Source of the DNA: an uncultured Arcanobacterium sp.
Lineage (GTDB): Bacteria > Actinomycetota > Actinomycetes > Actinomycetales > Actinomycetaceae
Assembly (NCBI GenBank): GCA_958428545.1
Contig: CAUAGM010000001.1
Location: forward strand, 186,001-250,000
Direction: 5' to 3'
DNA: 64,000 nucleotides
Part shown: piece by piece, positions 9,470 through 16,552 of the stretch
How the letters are laid out: every line of letters starts with the position of its first letter
Position numbering within the stretch: the first letter of the stretch is position 1
Notes under the pieces: generated by a model
Seen by the model: only the letters and a program-made list of their open reading frames with translations
Database searches by the model: none
What the model was told of the DNA's origin: nothing
Program-made: the position numbers and the translations under genes

Positions 9470-12124
9470 ATGGATAAATTCACGACCAAGAGTCAAGAAG
9501 CTCTTGCGCACGCTATACAAACGGCGACTGCTGCAGGCAATCCTCAGCTAGAGCCTACGCATGTGCTCGGTGCTCTCTTGCAGCAAACCGATGGAGTAGC
9601 GGTGGCATTGCTTGATGCTGTGGGAGCTGATCGCACGGCTTTATCTCGACGGGTGACGGCGGCGCTCGCCGCTCTCCCTGGTGCGCAAGGAACGACGGTT
9701 TCCAGCCCTCAAGCGTCACGCAATCTTTCCCTTATGTTGGCAGATGCTGGAAAAGAAGCAAGTTCGCTCGGAGATTCCTATATTTCTACGGAGCACATTC
9801 TTCTCGCCCTGAGTTCCTCTCAATCGAATGCTGGCGAGATACTGCGTTCCGCAGGAGGCGGGCGTGAGCAGCTCATTGCCGCTCTTCCGTCTGTGCGGGG
9901 AAATGCGCACGTGGATACGCCAGATCCGGAGGGTACGTTTAAGGCCCTTGAGAAATATGGCACCGATCTCACTCAGATGGCGCGCGATAGCAAGCTCGAT
10001 CCCGTGATTGGGCGAGATTCTGAAATTCGCCGTGTAGTGCAGGTGCTTAGCCGCCGCACGAAAAATAACCCTGTGCTCATTGGCGAACCTGGCGTTGGTA
10101 AAACGGCTGTAGTAGAGGGGCTTGCGCAGCGCATTGTCGATGGCGATGTGCCAGAGAGTCTGCGAGGAAAACGCCTGATTTCCCTCGATATTTCTGCAAT
10201 GGTTGCTGGCGCGAAATATCGCGGCGAGTTTGAGGAGCGCCTCAAAGCTGTGCTGGCTGAGATTAAAAGCAGTGAGGGAGAAATCGTCACCTTTATTGAT
10301 GAACTGCATACCGTGGTTGGTGCGGGCGCTGGCTCCGAGAGCGCGATGGATGCAGGTAATATGCTCAAGCCTATGCTTGCGCGTGGTGAACTTCGGCTTG
10401 TTGGCGCCACCACTCTCGATGAATATCGTGAGCACGTGGAAAAAGATCCTGCTCTTGAACGCCGCTTCCAGCAAGTGTTTGTGGGAGAGCCGAGCGTAGA
10501 AGATACGATTGCGATTTTGCGTGGCATTGCGCCGAAGTATGAGGCTCATCATAAGGTTACTATTTCAGATGGTGCTCTCGTTGCGGCTGCCACGCTCTCT
10601 GATCGCTATATTTCGGGGCGGCAGCTGCCAGATAAAGCTATCGATCTCATCGACGAAGCGGCCTCGCGCCTGCGCATGGAGCTGGATTCTTCTCCAGAAG
10701 AAATTGATGTGCTGCAGCGGCAGGTCAATCGTCTCAAAATGGAAAAGAGTTACCTGGAAGAGACTGATATTGAGCATGATGATGCTGGAGCTGCTGATCG
10801 CTTAGAGAAGCTGGAGGCAGAGCTTGCTGATAAAAGCGAGGAGCTTGCAGCTCTCAATGCTCGCTGGCAGTCTGAGAAAGAAGGTCGCAATAAAGTTGGC
10901 GATCTGCGCGCTAAGCTCGATGAATTGCGCACTGAGCTGGAAAAAGCAATTCGCGAGGGGCGCTACGAAGATGCTGGGCGTATACAAAACGGAGAAATTC
11001 CCGGGGTAGAGCGTCAGATTTCTGCCGCAGAAGGCGAATCGTCGTTGGGAGAATCTGAAAGTACACCAGCTCAATCGGGAGAATCGGCTCAGCGTGCTAT
11101 AGAACCGATGATTGCTGAAAAGGTTGATGCTGACGGTGTTGCTGAAGTGGTTGCTGCATGGACGGGAATTCCTGTGGGGCGTTTGCTTCAGGGAGAAACC
11201 GAGAAGCTGCTCCACATGGAAGAGCATATCGGAAAGCGCCTGATCGGGCAGTCTGCTGCAGTTCATGCTGTTGCAGACGCTGTGCGGCGCTCGCGTGCGG
11301 GAGTTGCTGATCCGAATCGTCCAACTGGCTCGTTTATGTTTCTCGGGCCCACGGGTGTGGGCAAGACGGAGCTTGCCAAGAGCCTTGCCGATTTCCTCTT
11401 TGACGATGAGCGGGCTTTGGTTCGTATCGATATGAGTGAGTATTCTGAAAAGCATTCGGTGGCGCGCTTAGTGGGCGCTCCTCCAGGATATGTGGGTTAC
11501 GAGGAAGGTGGGCAGCTCACTGAGGCGGTACGCCGTAGACCGTATGGTGTAATTTTGCTCGACGAGGTGGAGAAAGCTCATCCAGAGGTTTTCGATATTT
11601 TGCTGCAGGTGCTCGACGATGGGCGCCTCACGGATGGGCAGGGGCGCACAGTGGATTTCCGCAATGCTATTGTGATCCTCACGAGTAATCTGGGTTCACA
11701 ATTCTTGGCGGATCCAGCTCTTGCAGAGGCTGAGAAGCGTGAAAAGGTGATGTCTACTGTACGTGGAGCGTTCAAGCCAGAGTTCCTCAACCGTCTTGAT
11801 GATGTGATTCTTTTCGATCCGTTGAGTGTTGAAGAAATAGAGGAAATTGTTGCTCTGCAGATTGCTCAACTTGAAAAGAGGCTGGAACCTCGTAGAATTC
11901 GGCTCGACGTTTCTGAGCGTGCGCGCTCAATTCTTGCACGTGATGGCTATGATCCTGCTTATGGTGCTCGCCCGTTGCGCCGTCTTGTACAGCGTGAGAT
12001 TGGCGATCAGCTTGCTCAGATGATCCTGAGCGGAGCTGTGAGTGACGGCGATCTTGTTCGCGTTGATGCTGCTGGGATTGAGAGTGGCACTGAACGGCGT
12101 TTGGTGTTGAGCACTGCTCAGTGA
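9470..12124 (+). CDS. clpB: ClpB disaggregase (AAA+ chaperone)
   Basis: Hexameric ATP-driven disaggregase that works with DnaK to rescue aggregated proteins. Domain order is Clp N-domain (1-145), first AAA+ module with Walker A GEPGVGKT (205-212), coiled-coil middle domain (about 390-540), and second AAA+ module with Walker A GPTGVGKT (626-633), followed by the C-terminal D2 small domain. The middle region includes a Ser/Glu-rich stretch (about residues 520-545) that looks less conserved. Start ATG 9470 is chosen because GGAGG is 5 bases upstream and the DKFTTKSQEAL start is typical; length is 884 residues. The HAIR-like site upstream predicts heat-shock control by HspR. Confidence 0.96.
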   Translation: MDKFTTKSQEALAHAIQTATAAGNPQLEPTHVLGALLQQTDGVAVALLDAVGADRTALSRRVTAALAALPGAQGTTVSSPQASRNLSLMLADAGKEASSLGDSYISTEHILLALSSSQSNAGEILRSAGGGREQLIAALPSVRGNAHVDTPDPEGTFKALEKYGTDLTQMARDSKLDPVIGRDSEIRRVVQVLSRRTKNNPVLIGEPGVGKTAVVEGLAQRIVDGDVPESLRGKRLISLDISAMVAGAKYRGEFEERLKAVLAEIKSSEGEIVTFIDELHTVVGAGAGSESAMDAGNMLKPMLARGELRLVGATTLDEYREHVEKDPALERRFQQVFVGEPSVEDTIAILRGIAPKYEAHHKVTISDGALVAAATLSDRYISGRQLPDKAIDLIDEAASRLRMELDSSPEEIDVLQRQVNRLKMEKSYLEETDIEHDDAGAADRLEKLEAELADKSEELAALNARWQSEKEGRNKVGDLRAKLDELRTELEKAIREGRYEDAGRIQNGEIPGVERQISAAEGESSLGESESTPAQSGESAQRAIEPMIAEKVDADGVAEVVAAWTGIPVGRLLQGETEKLLHMEEHIGKRLIGQSAAVHAVADAVRRSRAGVADPNRPTGSFMFLGPTGVGKTELAKSLADFLFDDERALVRIDMSEYSEKHSVARLVGAPPGYVGYEEGGQLTEAVRRRPYGVILLDEVEKAHPEVFDILLQVLDDGRLTDGQGRTVDFRNAIVILTSNLGSQFLADPALAEAEKREKVMSTVRGAFKPEFLNRLDDVILFDPLSVEEIEEIVALQIAQLEKRLEPRRIRLDVSERARSILARDGYDPAYGARPLRRLVQREIGDQLAQMILSGAVSDGDLVRVDAAGIESGTERRLVLSTAQ

Positions 12125-12154
12125 TACGGGGATTCTATGTAGAATTCTAAAAAT

Positions 12155-12207
12155 CTGCGGCCCGGGGTGTGATGATGTAGTTCGTATAAGCTCTGGGCTG
12201 CAGTTTT
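12155..12207 (+). terminator. Terminator after clpB
   Basis: Stem CTGCGGCCC/GGGCTGCAG (9 pairs with one G-U) with a long loop, followed by TTTTAT. It is 30 bases after the clpB stop, as expected for an intrinsic terminator. Confidence 0.6.
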
Positions 12208-12658
12208 ATCGTTCATTGTAGTTTTATCGTGAAAAACGCTTGGAATTTTAAGCATTGATCTGGATTTTTCCAGAAGCTGCGCTTAGCTGGATTTTTCTAA
12301 TTTTCCAGAAGCTGCACTCCTATTAAGTGTTTGTGAGTGAATAATGCAGCTCGTTCGTAGCTTGGTAGCTTGCCTGCAGTGCTTTCTTGTAGCTTTTATA
12401 TAGTTCCTCACACATAGTGTATTGCCTGACGCATCGTGGAAGCCGCCTCTCGCCTATTGTTTGCATATATCTGCCTACAGCATCATGGCAGCAGGTGCTT
12501 TATGTGTTTGCGCTGGCTGACGAGCTTGCGTTAGGTAGAGCTTGTATTAGCAGCAGGGGCAGAGCTTGTATTGGCTAGAACTTGCACTAGAGGCAGGGGC
12601 AGAGCCAAGGATATAAGAGGCTTAGGTGTGGAGTAGTTAAGAAGCGCTGGTACAGCAA
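12208..12658. repeat. Repeat-rich gap after clpB
   Basis: No gene supported. Imperfect direct repeats occur: TTTTCCAGAAGCTGC twice (near 12268 and 12303), and a unit around GGGCAGAGCTTGTATT repeated between about 12530 and 12606. The stretch has no coding character. Confidence 0.4.
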
Positions 12659-12795
12659 CAGGGGTCGCAGCGCCAAAATTACTGCAACCCCTGCCGAAGT
12701 CTTAGGGCACCGAACCCGATAGCGCCTGTCGGCGCTAAGGCCGCTCGTAGCGGCAAATTATTGGAGCCCGGGGCTTTCGCGATTCGGTGCCTTAA
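12659..12795 (+). ncRNA. Unassigned structured RNA candidate
   Basis: Two adjacent folded modules. The first is a hairpin CAGGGGT-C-GCAG/CTGC-A-ACCCCTG with an 11-base loop (12659-12693). The second (12702-12795) is closed by a 13-pair helix of TTAGGGCACCGAA with TTCGGTGCCTTAA (one G-U). Inside are three further hairpins: TAGCGCC-TGTC-GGCGCTA, GCCGCT-CGT-AGCGGC and AGCC-CGG-GGCT, making a four-way junction. I do not recognise a known riboswitch, 6S, SRP, RNase P or tmRNA in it. It could be an independent small RNA, the leader of the membrane protein gene 175 bases downstream, or a small mobile repeat with terminal inverted ends. The strand is uncertain. Confidence 0.5.
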
Positions 12796-12904
12796 CTAAA
12801 ATATAGCGCACTAGGTGACGTTTGTCACGCAAAAAAAGATAACAATTTTTATAACAAAATCGATTACGAATGAGATAGTCAATTCAATAAATCTTCAATA
12901 AAAC

Positions 12905-12923
12905 TGAGAAAACGGTTTTCTCA
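12905..12923. promoter_or_regulatory. Perfect 19-bp palindrome upstream of the membrane protein gene
   Basis: TGAGAAAACGGTTTTCTCA: 9-base arms around one central base, perfectly symmetric, 47 bases before the start codon, in AT-rich promoter-like DNA. Fits an operator for a dimeric repressor; the regulator is unknown. A second hairpin (GTGAAA-GAAT-TTTCAC, 12955-12970) abuts the start codon and could hide the ribosome binding site. Confidence 0.5.
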
Positions 12924-12970
12924 CGGAATAAATGTTTTATATTTTGCTTGGAACGTGAAAGAATTTTCAC

Positions 12971-13708
12971 ATGGTTCATGCGCAACGTCTAGAGCTACGC
13001 GCTATTGCTGGGCGTATCACGCTCGGAGTTTCTGGCTCGCTCCTATTAGCCTTTGGTGCCTACGCCAATATCGGTATTGGGCTGATTATGCTTGCAGTGC
13101 TGGGAGTTGTGTTTCTCGTGGGTTGGCCCTTGCTGCTTGCTGTGCCTCATCCTAATCTTTCTCGCGTGACGATGGCTGTTGTTTTTCTCGTCGCACTCAG
13201 CATCGGAAGCTGGGGTTCGTCTACAATGATGAGTTTTGTGGCGGCGCTGAGCGTGGCTGTGAGTTTTGGGATTGAAATGCTTCGTTCTGATGGTCGCCAG
13301 CGCATGATTGACCAAGCTGCGGCTACGTGTGTAGGCGCGCTTTTGCTCGCAATGCTCGTGATGTGGAGTTTTGCGTGGAGAGCCAATCTTGGGCATCTGC
13401 TCGCTGTACTTTTTGCTGTTGTTATTTGCGTGGTTGTGATTATTGGATCACTTGGAACACCTTCGTCGCGTGTTGTGGCTTTAATTAATGCGGTGATTGT
13501 TGGCGTGCTGATGGCGTGGCTTTTAGATCTTCCTCTTTGGGCGGGAGTCAGCGTTGGCGTGTGTGTGGTTCTTTGCTATGCGGCAACTGGCCGTGCCGTC
13601 AGCGAAATTCCGCATCCGTTGCCAGCTACTCTTGGTGCATCGCGAGCTATGATCCCATTGTGTGTGCTTGGAATGGTGGCATACGTGCTGGGCTTTGCCG
13701 TCGTATAA
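12971..13708 (+). CDS. Polytopic membrane protein of unknown function
   Basis: A 245-residue protein made almost wholly of hydrophobic helices (about seven: roughly 12-34, 36-58, 66-84, 85-102, 117-134, 140-160, 167-205 and 222-245, some merging), with short polar turns such as MLRSDGRQRMIDQ. No catalytic motif or transporter signature was recognised. The start ATG 12971 has only a weak binding site and is directly preceded by a small hairpin. It ends 55 bases before the nitrobindin-like gene, so the two may be cotranscribed. Its long AT-rich upstream region with a palindrome and a folded RNA element suggests regulation. Confidence 0.75.
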   Translation: MVHAQRLELRAIAGRITLGVSGSLLLAFGAYANIGIGLIMLAVLGVVFLVGWPLLLAVPHPNLSRVTMAVVFLVALSIGSWGSSTMMSFVAALSVAVSFGIEMLRSDGRQRMIDQAAATCVGALLLAMLVMWSFAWRANLGHLLAVLFAVVICVVVIIGSLGTPSSRVVALINAVIVGVLMAWLLDLPLWAGVSVGVCVVLCYAATGRAVSEIPHPLPATLGASRAMIPLCVLGMVAYVLGFAVV

Positions 13709-13763
13709 TCCCCATGCTCTGCCTATCTCGCATTTACTCCTTACTCTCGCGTATTCTAGACGC

Positions 13764-14366
13764 ATGACGATGCGACTTCCTGAGAATCTTCCTCCCGAAA
13801 ACTATCCGCTTGCGTGGCTTCTTGATACTTGGCGTGGCGGTGGCGTGCTTGAATATGAAAATGTGCCAGCGGCTGCTTATCTTCACGAGCTTCGCATAGA
13901 CAATAATGACGGCGGTCCGTATGTGCGTTTTGTTTCTACGATTTGGCTTGCTAAGGAGCCAGCGGGAGCAGTCGATAAGGAGCATTCTGGCGAAGTCACG
14001 TGGAATGCGCTCACAAAAGGGCAGTTGTGGAGCACACTGACGGGATATGTGCGAGTTAATCCTGAAATAGAAAAGCAAGAGGATGGCTCAGTTGCGTTGG
14101 AGGCGATGACTGCGGCGCCTTCAGGGGTTTCGCAAGTGTGGGTTGGTATCGTGCGCGGTCCTCAGCTGCAGATGGTGACGGACGTCGTGGCACGTTCTGC
14201 TGCAGGAGCAGATGTTGAAGCAGCAAAGGTGATGGCTGGAAACGTCAATTCAGATCTCTTTTACGCCTACGATATGGAAGCATTCGGCTCGCCAATGCGT
14301 TCCTACATGGCAGGGCGGCTCTCACGGATGATGGATGCTTCTGTAGATCCGATTGTGGAGGCGTGA
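13764..14366 (+). CDS. FABP/nitrobindin-like heme-binding protein
   Basis: About 200 residues with the all-beta barrel features of the actinobacterial FABP-like (nitrobindin/THAP4-type) family: PLAWLLDTWRGGGVLEYENVP near the N terminus matches the conserved LxGxWxGxG entry, and a conserved HELRIDNNDGGPYVRF segment follows. Members bind heme b and react with NO or peroxynitrite; here this is inferred from family. ATG 13764 is chosen because the conserved domain starts within 12 residues; the upstream open frame overlaps the preceding gene and is not family-like. ygfZ and dtd follow in the same direction, the usual actinobacterial grouping. Confidence 0.85.
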   Translation: MTMRLPENLPPENYPLAWLLDTWRGGGVLEYENVPAAAYLHELRIDNNDGGPYVRFVSTIWLAKEPAGAVDKEHSGEVTWNALTKGQLWSTLTGYVRVNPEIEKQEDGSVALEAMTAAPSGVSQVWVGIVRGPQLQMVTDVVARSAAGADVEAAKVMAGNVNSDLFYAYDMEAFGSPMRSYMAGRLSRMMDASVDPIVEA

Positions 14367-14431
14367 TCCGCAGGCGCAGACATATATCTGCTAAGAGCAC
14401 ACGCATATCTGCCGAGAATTGAGGAGAAACG

Positions 14432-15844
14432 ATGGCACATAATTTCGGCAATTATCTTGCTCAGCAGCGAGAATTAGTTGATGGGCGCGCATGGGTGCAA
14501 CTTCCGATGGAAGCCGTCACTGTTTCTGGAGTCGATCGTTTTTCTTGGCTCAACAATATTACGACTGCTCCCATGCTGGCACTCCAGCACAATAATGTGA
14601 ATTATGCAAAGCCCAGCTCCATGCGGGGAGCCTCTGAAAGCAAGCAGGCCATTCATCATGGGATGCGGCAGGCAGGGATTGAAACATTGATTCTTGACGC
14701 TGCAGGGCACATTATGTTTGCGTGCGCTGCGGCAGACGATGGCGAACGGACGTGGCTGCTTGTAGATGCTGGCGTATCAGCACCTCTTAGCGAGTTTTTA
14801 CGCAGTATGCAGTTTATGGCTCGTGTTGAAGTTGAGGTGACGCCGATAGCTGCAGTTGGTGTGATGCTGCCGAGCGTTGAGCTTGCGAGAGAGCTGACGT
14901 CTCAGGTGGCTGTGGTGTGGGAAGATCCCTGGTCCCAAGTTTCTGAGGGGGGAGCGCACTATGGTGTGCCCGATGCTGATCATCCAGCCGCATTGCATAG
15001 CCGTACGCTCCTTATTTGCGAGCTGCCGAAGGGTGATGAACGCGTTGAGCTTTCCGAGCTGTTAGATTCTAAAGCGGAAAAGTCTAGTGCGTATGCAGAT
15101 ATGTATGCAGGCAGCGGGAAATATACAAAAGCTAGTATGTGCGGCGGGCAACCTGATAGAAAAGCAGAGCAGGCAGAAGATGCGGTAGATGCTTTTGCTT
15201 ATGTGGTGAATGCGGCTAGCGAATCACATGATGTGCACGATGTGCCGCTTTTTATGCGTGAAGCACTTGAGAAAGCTGGATATAGCGAAGCTAGCCATCA
15301 TGCATGGGAGGCTTTGCGCATTGCTGATTGGAGGCCTCGCTCTCAAACTGAGGTGAGCGATGATCGTGTGATGCCGCATGAACTGGATTGGCTTCGCACG
15401 GCAGTATGGCTCAATAAGGGCTGTTTTCCTGGGCAAGAGACAGTGGCAAAAATCGTTAATATGGGCAGACCTCCGCGTCGTTTGGTTTTTCTTTATGTGG
15501 AAGGGGCAGAGGGAGAGTTACCTGTGGCGGGTACGCAGCTTACTATCGCTCGCAGCAACTGTGATGGCACTGCCGAAAACGTATCTTCATCGGTAGTTGG
15601 AGTAGTGACGAGTATTGGGCGGCACTATGAGCTGGGTCCTATTGCGCTCGCGCTCATCAAACGTACAGTTCCTGCTGATGTGATCTTGGAATTTGCTGAT
15701 AGCAGCGGATTTATTGCCACACAGGAAATAATTGTTTCTCCGCATGGGCGCTCTTCAGTGTCTCCTCGAGAAATTCCAGGAGAGAAGCTGCGTAAAGCGC
15801 GTGCTGCTCTTAGCTCAGAGGAAAAACCGCAGCGGCGCAGATAA
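14432..15844 (+). CDS. ygfZ: YgfZ/GcvT-like folate-binding protein
   Basis: Tetrahydrofolate-dependent protein of the YgfZ family, linked to repair and maturation of certain Fe-S enzymes. The family signature is present as KGCFPGQETVAK (near residue 328), preceded by a GcvT-like N-terminal barrel (GVDRFSWLNNITT). At 470 residues it is longer than most homologues: a stretch rich in Ser, Ala, Lys and Gln (about 210-270) looks like an inserted low-complexity segment. The start is backed by GAGGAG 5 bases upstream. It lies between the nitrobindin-like gene and dtd. Confidence 0.88.
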   Translation: MAHNFGNYLAQQRELVDGRAWVQLPMEAVTVSGVDRFSWLNNITTAPMLALQHNNVNYAKPSSMRGASESKQAIHHGMRQAGIETLILDAAGHIMFACAAADDGERTWLLVDAGVSAPLSEFLRSMQFMARVEVEVTPIAAVGVMLPSVELARELTSQVAVVWEDPWSQVSEGGAHYGVPDADHPAALHSRTLLICELPKGDERVELSELLDSKAEKSSAYADMYAGSGKYTKASMCGGQPDRKAEQAEDAVDAFAYVVNAASESHDVHDVPLFMREALEKAGYSEASHHAWEALRIADWRPRSQTEVSDDRVMPHELDWLRTAVWLNKGCFPGQETVAKIVNMGRPPRRLVFLYVEGAEGELPVAGTQLTIARSNCDGTAENVSSSVVGVVTSIGRHYELGPIALALIKRTVPADVILEFADSSGFIATQEIIVSPHGRSSVSPREIPGEKLRKARAALSSEEKPQRRR

Positions 15845-15925
15845 TGAACTAGTTCTTAGCTGCCTGCTAGAGAGATTGGGCATAAAAAGCCGTTCTAGAT
15901 AACAAAAGAGAATGGGAGAAATCGT

Positions 15926-16411
15926 ATGCGCGCAGTTATTCAGAGGGTGAAGCGGGCTAAAGTGACGGTGATGGACGATCCAAGCGGAGTGCCCGTCGTC
16001 ACTGGAGAAATTGGCGCTGGATTATGCGTCTTGCTCGGCGTCACGCACGAAGATGGGCAAGCTCAGGTAGAAAAAATTGCGCGCAAAATAGCTCAGTTGA
16101 AACTTTTACGAGGCTTGGCAACTTCTGAGGAACCAGAGGGCACAGACGATCCGTCCCAACGCCAAGGAGCGCAAGAAAGTGGAGCGCAAGTTTTGCTCGT
16201 CTCGCAGTTCACTCTTTATGCAGATGTACGCAAAGGCAAGAAACCAGGCTGGAGCCATGCGGCGCCTGGGCAGGTAGCTGAGCCAATTTTTAATGCCGTT
16301 GTTGAAGCTGTGCGTGCCTACGGAATTGAGGTTCAGACGGGTCGTTTCGGAGCTATGATGGACGTAGAATTACTCAACGATGGGCCTTTTACGATTATTG
16401 CAGAGGCTTAG
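15926..16411 (+). CDS. dtd: D-aminoacyl-tRNA deacylase
   Basis: Frees tRNA from D-amino acids (and glycine mischarged on tRNA-Ala). Family motifs seen: N-terminal MRAVIQRVKRAKVTV, the catalytic SQFTLYADVRKGKKPGW block, and the C-terminal NDGPFTI (the NxPxT-type motif). At 161 residues it is slightly longer than the usual 145-150, owing to a Gln/Glu-rich loop around 70-88 (EEPEGTDDPSQRQGAQESG). GGGAG lies before the start. It is the last gene of the FABP-ygfZ-dtd group. Confidence 0.95.
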   Translation: MRAVIQRVKRAKVTVMDDPSGVPVVTGEIGAGLCVLLGVTHEDGQAQVEKIARKIAQLKLLRGLATSEEPEGTDDPSQRQGAQESGAQVLLVSQFTLYADVRKGKKPGWSHAAPGQVAEPIFNAVVEAVRAYGIEVQTGRFGAMMDVELLNDGPFTIIAEA

Positions 16412-16450
16412 CAGAAGCCAGCGGACGCCTAGAAGAAGCTGAGTGGAGTG

Positions 16451-16461
16451 CGCCGAGGGCG
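16451..16461 (+). promoter_or_regulatory. ClgR-like binding site before clpC
   Basis: CGCCGAGGGCG fits the core of the corynebacterial ClgR motif as I remember it (CGCYNANRGCG), 92 bases upstream of clpC. ClgR controls clpC and clpP in several Actinobacteria. The flanking bases match less well, and the motif comes from memory. Confidence 0.5.
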
Positions 16462-16552
16462 AAACGAGGAAAGTATTATGCCCTTGTGTGGTTAAGGTAG
16501 ATGCATACAGTATTCAGATGTGTAAACACGCATTGCATCTAGGAGATCAACA

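Noticed and set aside
12786..12850. Terminator GTGAC-GTTT-GTCAC before the membrane protein gene
   Set aside because: Followed by A, not T, on the plus strand and lacks a gene to terminate on the minus strand.
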